Source: Closterium sp. NIES-65 (lineage: Eukaryota > Streptophyta > Zygnematophyceae > Desmidiales > Closteriaceae). From it: a stretch of DNA of 64,000 bases. The notes under the pieces are model-generated. The model did not search any database, was not told the origin of the DNA, and was given only the letters and a program-made list of their open reading frames with translations. The translations under genes were made by a program, and so were the position numbers. Positions 56,501-64,000 of this stretch are shown here, in pieces. Location of the stretch: assembly GCA_948144175.1 (NCBI GenBank), contig CANXME010002160.1, positions 2,303,501 through 2,367,500 on the forward strand, read 5' to 3'. Position 1 is the stretch's first letter. Every line of letters begins with the position of its first letter.

Positions 56501-59500
56501 GCCTCTTCCCCTACCGCACTCCGTCCCTCCATCTGCCGCCGCTCTTCCTTGTACCAGGTCCCCCCCCGGTAGACCCCCTCCCCCCTCAGGGTCCTTCCCC
56601 TTCAGGTGTGTCCCAAGTAGACGTAGTCGAGCTTGTCGAGGTTACTGGTGACTCTGATGCTGCTGAGGGTGCTAAGCCTCGGGGTGCAGACTCTAGGGGT
56701 GCTGAGCCTGGGGGTGCTGAGCCTGCGGGTGCTACTACTTGGGGTGGTGAGCCTGGGGGTGCTACGACTGGGGGTGCTGAGCCTGGGGGTGGTGAGCCTG
56801 GGGGTGCTACGCCTGGGGGTCCTACACCTGGGGGTGCTGAGCCTGGAGGAGCGGAGCTTGAGGGAGTTGAGCCTACTCGTGTGGCGTCTGGCAGTACTGG
56901 GCCTGGAGGTTCTCCCGGTACTTCGTCTTGACGGGAGCCTCTCTCTCCACAGGAGCTGCGTGAGTGGTTTGCCCGCCGCTGGAGGCGTGCTGCTGGAGCT
57001 GGAGGTTCTCCGGCTCCTGAGGGTGCTGGTGCCGCGAGTCCCAGAGGTGCTCGTGCTGGGAGTACTCGAGCTGCTGGGCCTGCGGGTGCGACTAGAGCTG
57101 GAGCTGCTGAGGGTGTTGGTGCTGAGGCTACTGCTGTCGGTCCTGGAGGCGGTCCTGCTGGGGGTACTACTGGTGCTGTTGGAGGTACTGGAGCTGGAGG
57201 TGCTCCTGGCACTGGAGCTGCCGCTGGGGGCACTGGTGCTGTCCCTGCTGTGTCTGGAGTCGCCGCGCGGCCCCCCGTACTTCGTTCCGCTCCTTCAGCA
57301 GGTTCTTGGTCTTCCGCCTTCTACTGGTCCTTCTCCTCCCTTAGAGTGTCCACAGCTTGTCCCGTCACAGTTACAGCCGGCCTCCCCACTGCCAGCTCCT
57401 TCTCCCTACACTGGTCCTACTGGAGGTCTTGCTGAGCGTCGTGAGCCTGCGTCTCGCCCTGCGTCGCCTGTCCGTGCTGCTCGAACTAGTGGTCGAGGTT
57501 CGCGTCAGCGTCCTCCTGTCCCTGGCACGCACCGGATGTCTCTGCGTCCGTCCACTGCTCCTCTGCGTGCCCCTTTGCCTTCTCCTCCTGAGTACTCTCT
57601 TCCTGCTCTTGCCGACCCGGAGTCGGACTCTCTTCGTGGTGCCAGTCCTACTGTCACGCGTCTCCTTGCTACTGTCGTCACCGACCCTTCTTTTGAGTCC
57701 ACTGCTGCGTCTGCCCTAGTTACTGAGCTCGTCGACTTTGCTGCTCGCTGTCGTCTAGACTACGCTGCTAGTCTTGTCGCTGAGTCTCAGTCTGTCTGTC
57801 CTCCGTCCGTCGTGGGTGAGTGTGCCCTGGGCACGGACGTCCTTGAGGACAGGCAGGAGGAGTTCCAGTGTCTGGCTGCTGCTTCACCTCATCTCGTGTC
57901 CGTACTGCTTACCCCTGAGGGAGACCCGGATGCACTTGACATCCCGACTCCGCGCTCTTACGCGGAGGCGATAGAGGGTCCCTACTCCTCTCAGTGGCAG
58001 GCAGCTATGGACGCAGAGATGGCTTCCTGGAAGTCCACAGGCACCTACGTTGACGAGGTTTCCCCGCCTGGGGCGAACATCGTCAGTGGCATGTGGATTT
58101 TCAGGGTGAAGCGGCTGCCGGGTTCTCCGCCTGTCTTCAAGGCGCGCTACGTGGCTCGTGGCTTCAGTCAGTGGCAGGGAGTTGACTACTTTCAGACCTT
58201 CTCTCCTACCCCGAAGATGACCACTCTTCGGGTACTTCTGCACATAGCTGCTCAACGTGACTACGAGCTGCACTCTCTTGACTTCAGCACTGCTTTCTTG
58301 CAGGGCAGCCTACACGAGGAGATCTGGCTGCGTCGCCCACCTGGCTTCACTGGGTCTGTTCCTCCTGGCACCCAGTGGAGCCTCCGCTGGCCAGTCTACG
58401 GTCTCCGCCAGGCACCGCGTGAGTGGCACGACACACTGAGGACTACACTTGCGGCTCTTGGGTTTGCTCCCTCTACTGCCGACCCGTCGCTGTTTCTGCG
58501 CACCGACACTTCTTTGCCGCCGTTCTACATCCTCGTGTACGTTGACGACTTGCTCTTTGCCACAGCTGACACTACTCGACTCGCCCACGTGAAGTCTGAG
58601 CTGCAGAAGAGACACACGTGCACAGACCTGGGTGAACTGCGTAGCTACCTTGGCTTGCAGATCACCCGGGACAGAGCACGCCGCACCATTACCCTGACTC
58701 AGTCACACATGGTGCAGCAGGTCCTTCAGCGCTTCGGCTTCACGTACTCCTCGCCTCAGGCCACTCCTCTATCTACTCGCCACTCGCTCTCACCTCTGCC
58801 TTCGGATGAGTCCGTAGAGTCGAGTGGCCCGTACCCAGAGCTTGTTGGCTGCCTCATGTACCTGATAACCTGCACTCGACCTGACCTTGCATACCCTCTT
58901 AGCATTCTCGCACGCTATGTTGCTCCTGGGAGTTACAGACCGGAGCACATGGCTGCAGCGAAGAGGGTGTTGCGCTACTTGTGCAGTACGTCCGGCATGG
59001 GGCTTGTGCTTGGAGGGCAGAGTCTAGTGGTCCTCACTGGGCATGCAGACGCTTCTTGGGCTGACGACCAGGCTATGCGGCGGTCGTCACAGGGTTACAC
59101 CTTCAGCCTTGGTTCTTGCTCTCTTTCGTGGCGGGCTACCCGCTCGTCTTCTGTTCTCGGCTCCAGTTGTGAGGCTGAGATCTACGCCGGGGCCATGGCT
59201 GCTCAGGAGCTTCGCTGGCTCACCTACCTACTGACTGACCTCGGAGAGCCGCCTTGTTCTCCTCCAGTGCTGTACGTAGACAACAAGGCCATGCTGGCCT
59301 TGTGTTGAGAGCAGAGACTGGAGCACAGAACGAAGCACATTGCTCTTCGCTACTTCCTTGCTCGTGAGCTGCAGCAGCGTGGTCAGCTGTGTCTTGCGTA
59401 CGTGGCCTCTAAGGCCAACACTGTTAATATTTTCACCAAGGCACTTGCGCCTTGTGATCGTCAGCGCTTCTGTACTCAGCTTGGTCTTGTGCCTGCCTTG

Positions 59501-59521
59501 CCTCACTTGCTCACCTCTTGA
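53598..59521 (+). pseudogene. copia F gag-PR-INT-RT-RH polyprotein, multiply disrupted
   Basis: The gag start codon is GTG instead of ATG (VATPSVLAFDAEGRAI). One extra C in a C-run near 54060 shifts the frame. In-frame stops: TAG 55510 (VSR*VAASG, Gln), TAG 55885 (DDY*RY, Ser), TAG 56083 (GIR*TF, Gln), TAG 56422 (PG*QFYHP, Trp), TGA 56930 and TGA 59306 (LALC*EQR, Arg). All domains are recognisable: knuckle CGGAHSTQRCF, protease LDSGASRSFF, pre-integrase and integrase, RT (SLDFSTAFLQG, YVDDLLFA), RNase H (ADASWADD, EAEIYAGA), ending at TGA 59519. Confidence 0.92.
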
Positions 59522-59735
59522 CCTTGCTTGTACTGTTACATATATATATACACCTGCTCTTGCTTGTCTAACCTTTTATATATATATGTACTCCTGCATG
59601 TGAACTGGCCTTGTGGCCTTGACCTTGTGCTCGGAATGTGTGGTGACTTTGTGATCCACCGTGAGCTTGCTTTGCTTTGCTTTGCTTGACTGGTCTTGTG
59701 ACCCCTTGTACTCCCTCACTTTGCCTATGGGGGTG

Positions 59736-59866
59736 TGTCAGAACATTATAGCTTATGCTTTTGTGTAGGCTGTAGTGGGGTAGCCCATATAGGGTACAAC
59801 CCAATTAGGGTTAGTACTTGTACCCAACTCTTTCATAGTGCATTCATTCTCGTTTCAGTTTTCTCA
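59736..59866 (+). repeat. 3' LTR of copia F
   Basis: 131 bp, starts TGTCAGAACATTATAGC and ends TTTTCTCA, preceded by the purine tract and followed by the GGCTG target copy. Confidence 0.94.
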
Positions 59867-59871
59867 GGCTG

Positions 59872-60232
59872 TGCGGGCTCGACGCGGGCTGCGCGGGCAA
59901 CGCAGGTCGGCGCGCGGCGCTACAGTAGTGGCGCGCGCGAAAAAAGTGACGCGCGCTCGAGCAGTCAAGGCGCGCGCGAAAAAAAAAAAAAAAAGTGACG
60001 CGCGCGCGCGAGCAGCTCAGGCGCGCGCGAGCAGCAGGCAAGGCAGGCAGGCAGTAGGTGAAGTAACACAGTTACGGGTGGGCCCTATTCTTAGGTCCTA
60101 GAGACCTCCTGCTCTAGATACCATGTTGAGACTCAGGCAAGGATGATCTTAACTAAGATGAGAATGATACAAGAAGGAAAACCCTAAGGGGTTGTACTCT
60201 ACAGTATGTACCCTTCTACAACCTACCAGTCA
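59872..60232 (-). mobile_element. copia I remnant: LTR, primer site and leader
   Basis: 60124-60232 reads on the minus strand as an LTR ending CTGAGTCTCAACA, followed by the primer site TGGTATCTAGAGCAGG and the stem AGGTC-CTAGA-GACCT (60093-60107), then GGGCCCACC (60079-60087) and a leader rich in GCGCGC. The leader is interrupted at 59867 by copia F and its rest is probably 52256-52326. No coding region remains. The outer LTR end at 60232 is estimated. Confidence 0.6.
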
Positions 60233-61750
60233 TCTTCTACGAAAACCTCACCCTCCGGTATTACCTCTCCAACTTGCAAGAAGGAAACCCCGATCGCTGC
60301 GATGGTTTTCTTGGCACCCGAGCCTTCCCCTCGGCAGACGACGAAGCTGACTGGGACAAGCAGAACGTGGAAGGAGCCTCGGAAGAAGTCGGACCCCTCC
60401 CCTACTGCTCCGTCGACGTGCCAATGGATGACGAAAATCCACGCGAAAGCATCAACGCCGAAACATATTACCATTTCGCCAACAACGGTTACGTTACACC
60501 TGCATAAGTCAACACCAACGAAGCAGAACGTGTAGGACCAAACTTCAACCCTACACGAGAAGCGGGAGACGAATCAGTTTATCCCGAGGACACATCACTT
60601 CCCCGCTACACACAGAGTGGCCTCCAGATACTTGGCCTGGTCATCGCGGTCCACGGCACTGTGCTTCCTTAGGAGCCTGCAACAGTTCAGCAGGCTCTGG
60701 GGGGGGAGCATAAGGAAAAATGGCGCGAAGCCATGGACAAGGAGCTAAAATCACTAGAGGAACGCAACACCTTGAAGGTTGTTCCTATCGGCGTAGCACG
60801 GAAGAAGACGATTCTCACCGGAAAGTGGGTCTTCCGCGTGAAGACAAGGGCTGACGGCACCATCAAAAAGTTCAAAGCACGCTGGGTTGTACGCGGCTTC
60901 GACCAGGAACATGGACGCGATTTCACCGAGACATTCGCTCCAGTCAGCCGACACACCTCGCTGCGAATTCTCCTCGCAATCGCCGCCATGAAGAATAGGA
61001 CGCTGCGGCAAATTGACGTCGCCAACACATTCCTCTACGCACCCGTGGATGCAGAAATCTTCGTCGAGCTACAGCAGGGCTCCAACGGAGAGCCTAATCA
61101 AGTCTGTGAGCTGCTGAAGTCGCTGTATGGCATCAAACAAGCCCCGAGGCTGTGGCAGCAGTACCTGCACGCAAGACTCATTCGGATCGGATTCCGCCAA
61201 CTACCTCACGACCAAGGCATGTACCGGCTCACAAAGGGCACCGACTACATCTTGCTAATCGTCTACGTAGATGATTTGCTCTACATCGGCTCAACCGACA
61301 GCGTCACTACCTGGTTCGAAGGGGAGCTGCAGCAAGACCTTACACTCACAGTCTCATCTACCGTCATGCAATATCTCAGGCTCAACATACGGGAAGAGGA
61401 GGATGCGATCTACCTCAGCGCCGGGAAATACGCCGATACCATCGCCAAGCGCTTCGCACTCACACCGACCGTCATCTCCACGCTATACCGCCACACGGCA
61501 GGAAACCACAAGGAAAGCTCCGCTCTACTCAACCCCGCCGGCATACGCGACTACCAGAGGAAACTGGGATGCCTCCTCTTCGCAGCTGTCACCTGCCGCC
61601 CGGACCTATCGTACTCTATAAGCCAGCTCGCCACCTACCTCAAGAAACCCGAAGCGGAACATCTGGCGGAGCTCGACCGCGCTCTTCACTACCTCGTTAG
61701 CACCCCGACAATTGGCCTGACCTACCATAAGAACACAACTATAACGCCTA
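60233..61750 (+). pseudogene. copia G fragment: RT and RNase H start, different lineage
   Basis: The open frame from 60733 encodes a copia reverse transcriptase unlike the other copies: WREAMDKELKSLEERNT, GKWVFRVKTRADGTIKKFKA, RWVVRGFDQEHGRDFTETFA, QIDVANTFLYAPVDAEIFVE, LYGIKQAPRLW, and the catalytic VYVDDLLYIG. Upstream (60240-60510) is the integrase-RT linker (CDGFLGTRAFPSADDEADWD) with stops. The sequence is cut at 61750 by copia H, just after an RNase H start (LTYHKNTTI). The remainder may lie beyond the window. Confidence 0.82.
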
Positions 61751-61886
61751 TGTCAGAACATATATGTAGCTTATGCTGTTGTGTAGGCTACAGTGGGGTA
61801 TCCCATAGGGGGTACAACCCAATTAGGGTTTTGCTATTTGTACCCAACTCTTTCATAGTGCATTCATTCTCGTTCTATTTTCCACA
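61751..61886 (+). repeat. 5' LTR of copia H
   Basis: 136 bp from TGTCAGAACATATATG to TTTTCCACA; closely similar to the F LTR but with a TATATATG insertion and other changes. The primer site TGGTATCGAGCAGG begins at 61887. Confidence 0.9.
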
Positions 61887-61976
61887 TGGTATCGAGCAGG
61901 TTCCCCCGTGGGAACTGTGCTTAGGGCCCACCACTTTTAAACTTTTTTTTCTACCCGGAGCGCGCTCCGGGCCCTC
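61887..61976 (+). promoter_or_regulatory. primer site and stem-loops, copia H
   Basis: The primer site is followed by GTTCCC-CCGT-GGGAAC (61900-61915), the self-complementary GGGCCC (61924-61929) with CACC, a T8 run and CCCGGAGCGCGCTCCGGG, a perfect 9 bp self-complementary hairpin or dimer site. Confidence 0.7.
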
Positions 61977-61979
61977 GCT

Positions 61980-62690
61980 CTCACTCTTTCGGCCTGCCCT
62001 GCGGCCCCCTAGCCGCCCGCGCGCGCCCGTTCAGGCCCCTAGCCACCCGCGCGCCGCCCGTCCCGGCCCTTAGCCGCCCGCGCGCCGCCCTTCCCGGCCC
62101 CTAGCCGCTCGCGCGCCGCCCGTTCAGGCCCCAAGCCGCTCGCGCGCAGCCCGTTCAGGCCCCTAGCCGCTCGCGCGCCACCCGTCCCGGCCCCTAGCCG
62201 CTCGTGCGCCGCCTGTTCAGGCCCCTAGCCGCCCGCGCGCCGCCCGTCCCGGCCCCTAGCCGCTCGCGCGCCACCCGTTCAGGCCCCTAGCCGCCCGCGC
62301 GCCGCCCGTCCCGGCCCCTAGCCGCTCGCGCGCCGCCCGTTCAGGCCCCTAGCCGCCCGCGCGCCGCCCGTCCCGGCCCCTAGCCACCCGCGCGCGCCCG
62401 TCCCGGCCCCTAGCCACCCGCGCGCACCCGTACCGGCCCCTAGCCACCCGCGCGCGCCCGTCCGGGCCCCTCACCGCCCGCGCGCCACCCGACCCGGCCC
62501 CAGGCCGCCCTGTGCCGCCCGCCCCGGCCGCGCTCTCCTGTCTCGGCCCCTCGGTGCAAGGACGCCACCCGTCCTGGCCCCTCACCCGTCCTGGCCCCTC
62601 ACCCGTCCCGGCCTCACACCGCCCGTGCGCCGCCCGTCCCTGCTGCACGCCGCCGTCCCGGCCCAGCACGCCGCCCGTTAGCCGCCGTGC
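61980..62690 (+). repeat. GC-rich minisatellite leader of copia H
   Basis: About 17 units of 27-35 bp built from GGCCCCTAGCCGCCCGCGCG and CCGCCCGTCCC blocks. Analogous in place, but not in sequence, to the 19-20 bp arrays of B, C and F. A poly-C run (about 62789-62816) follows, then GCCGAGCCGCC-type units to 63120. Confidence 0.85.
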
Positions 62691-63262
62691 AGCCTGAGCC
62701 GCCCGAGCCGTCTGCGCAGCTGAGGAGCCGAGCCGCCAGAGCCGCCTGTGCCGCTGACAGCCTCAGCCGCCCGAGCCGCGCGAGCCGCCCCCCCCCCCCC
62801 CCCCCCCCCCCCCCCTTTTCCCGTCGCCTGTCGAGGCGACCTGAGGGGGCCGCTTGCGGTCTCCCCTGCTTCTCCTCCTCCTTCGTCTCGAGCTGCCCTG
62901 CAGCCGAGCCGCCTCGCCGCCGAGCCGCTCTACACCCGAGCCTCCCAGCAGCCGCGCCGCCCTGCAGCCGAGCCGCTCTACACCCGAGCCTCCCAGCAGC
63001 CGCGCCGCCGGGTCGCCGAGCTGCCGAGCTGCAGTTGCTGCCGAGCCGCCCTGCCGCCGAGCCGCCCGAGTCGCCCGAGCCGCAGAGCCGCCGTGCTGCC
63101 GAGCCGCTGAGTCGCCGAGCCTACTCTACCCACCACTGGTGAGCCCCTGCCCTGCTAGCACGCTGCGCGTCGCCTGCTTGCCTGCCTGCCTCCCTTTTTG
63201 GCTTGCCTGGATGCCTGCCTTACTGCTGCTACTCCTGCTCCTGCCTCTACTTGTGGAGCCAG

Positions 63263-64000
63263 ATGCAGCCCCATCGACGTCTGCGTGAGTCCCTCACGCC
63301 CCAGCAGCTGCGTGAGTGGTACACTGGTTGGGGCTGTAGGGGTGGTTGCGCTACCACTGCTACCACTCCTGCTGCTTCTACTACTGGTGGCGGCCAGATG
63401 CAGCTCCCGCGACCCCCCCGCGCGTCTCTCACGCCTCAGCAGCTTCGTGAGTGGTACGCTCAGAGTGGAGGGTCTCTCAGTTCTGTTCGCTGCTCTTACG
63501 TGATTCTCACTGGTGCTCGGACTGGTCAGCCTTGTGGGACACCTAGTCATACACAGTCCCGCTGCTTCGCCCGTCTGAGCGACGCCTGGCGTACCGTGTT
63601 TGGCGACGAGGCTGAGCTCCCCGACTGGGTGGAGTTGCTTAGGCAGAGGGTAGATATATTTGCTCTTGACTATGATGCTATTCTCACTGCCATGTATGCA
63701 TTGCCTACTAAGGCTGACCGTGCCGGTCACCTGTGCGTCCCGCCTGACCCAGGTATAGGACCTGCTGCTCTAGCTACTGGTGAGGCTGCTGCTGCTCTGG
63801 GTGCTAGTGAGTCTCCTGCTCCAGGTACTGGTGCGGCTGCTGCTCTAGGTGCTAGTGAGTCTGCTTCCTCAGGTGCGGGTGAGGCTGCGCTCTCAGGTAC
63901 CGCGTTGGCTTCGGCCTCCCTCACCTTTACACTTGACTCTGGGGCTTCTCGCTCCTTCTTTCGGGACCGCACCACACTCACGCCGCTTGGTCGGCCGGTT
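63263..64000 (+). CDS. copia H gag (N-terminally deleted) and protease, partial
   Basis: An open frame with ATGs at 63263 and 63398 runs off the window end. It lacks the N-terminal gag domain (MATPSVLAFDA...) found in A-C and F. It shows SLTPQQLREWY twice (a 135 bp in-frame tandem duplication), a knuckle-like CSYVILTGARTGQPCGTPSH...RCF, FALDYDAILTAMYALP, and the protease motif LDSGASRSFFRD. No stop occurs in the visible part. It is either a gag-deleted derivative or uses an upstream start that I cannot see. Confidence 0.72.
   Translation, partial: MQPHRRLRESLTPQQLREWYTGWGCRGGCATTATTPAASTTGGGQMQLPRPPRASLTPQQLREWYAQSGGSLSSVRCSYVILTGARTGQPCGTPSHTQSRCFARLSDAWRTVFGDEAELPDWVELLRQRVDIFALDYDAILTAMYALPTKADRAGHLCVPPDPGIGPAALATGEAAAALGASESPAPGTGAAAALGASESASSGAGEAALSGTALASASLTFTLDSGASRSFFRDRTTLTPLGRPV

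Larger units (their letters stand above)
52327..59866 (+). mobile_element. full-length copia element F
   Basis: 7540 bp with 131 bp LTRs (52327-52457 and 59736-59866) and the perfect 5 bp target duplication GGCTG (52322-52326 and 59867-59871). I saw one LTR difference (AGAATATTA against AGAACATTA). The primer site TGGTATCGAGCAGG follows the 5' LTR and the purine tract ATGGGGGTG precedes the 3' LTR. It landed in GC-rich leader sequence that probably belongs to copia I. Confidence 0.94.
61751..64000 (+). mobile_element. copia element H, 5' part (continues past the window)
   Basis: The 5' LTR at 61751-61886 is followed by the primer site, leader repeats, a shortened gag and the protease. The left target is GCCTA (61746-61750) if the duplication is 5 bp; the right copy is outside the window. 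It inserted into copia G. Confidence 0.88.

Overview
This is nuclear DNA of a green-lineage eukaryote, most likely a streptophyte (charophyte or zygnematophyte-type) alga. The evidence is a multi-exon UBP1/RBP45-47 type RNA-binding protein with plant-like domain order, GT-AG introns, GC-rich Ala/Pro/Gln-rich coding sequence, and a very high density of plant-type Ty1/copia and Ty3/gypsy retrotransposons. The species assignment is inference. No bacterial operons, rRNA, functional tRNA or CRISPR arrays were seen.

Layout. 1-2921: 3' part of a UBP1-like gene (+). 3515-7641: an unrecognised three-exon gene (+) ending in a Pro-rich exon with an S-A-P-P-L repeat; its long second intron holds a ~890 bp near-perfect palindrome. 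~8024-10651: a four-exon pogo/Tigger-type DDE transposase gene (+) with one in-frame stop. 11188-12019 and 21188-22983: two tandem minus-strand paralogs for a small secreted Cys-rich/Thr-Ser-rich protein; the first is internally deleted. They are separated by 7.5 kb of inserted DNA (a truncated copia element and a minus-strand LINE) bounded by a 146 bp direct repeat. 24215-25297: two nested MITEs.

From 25.6 kb to the end the window is nested LTR retrotransposons. Three full-length copia copies have both LTRs: B 25592-32975 (-), C 34889-42241 (-) and F 52327-59866 (+). B and F have clear 5 bp target duplications and C has a 4-5 bp one. Partial copies are A (13005-17344, +), D (44736-48735, -), E (48737-50888, +), I (LTR and leader near 60.1 kb, -), G (60233-61750, +, another lineage) and H (61751 to past the window end, +). 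C split a gypsy element (G1, about 32981-44735, -), which also carries a 347 bp miniature LTR element (TRIM) beside its protease active site. A second gypsy fragment (G2) lies at 50889-52255, and a solo-LTR-like insert at 49356-49726.

The copia copies share ~110-136 bp LTRs, an initiator-Met-like primer site, a covarying stem-loop right after that site, long GC-rich tandem-repeat leaders and a single gag-PR-INT-RT-RH frame. Every copy carrying the full reading frame is broken by stops (mostly TAG) although its LTR pair is nearly identical, which suggests recent mobilisation in trans. The most interesting signals are the post-primer-site stem-loop, the TRIM with a tRNA-like promoter across its LTR junction, the phase-compatible second copy of an RRM3 exon in the UBP1 gene, the giant palindrome, and the long direct repeat around the LINE/copia insert.
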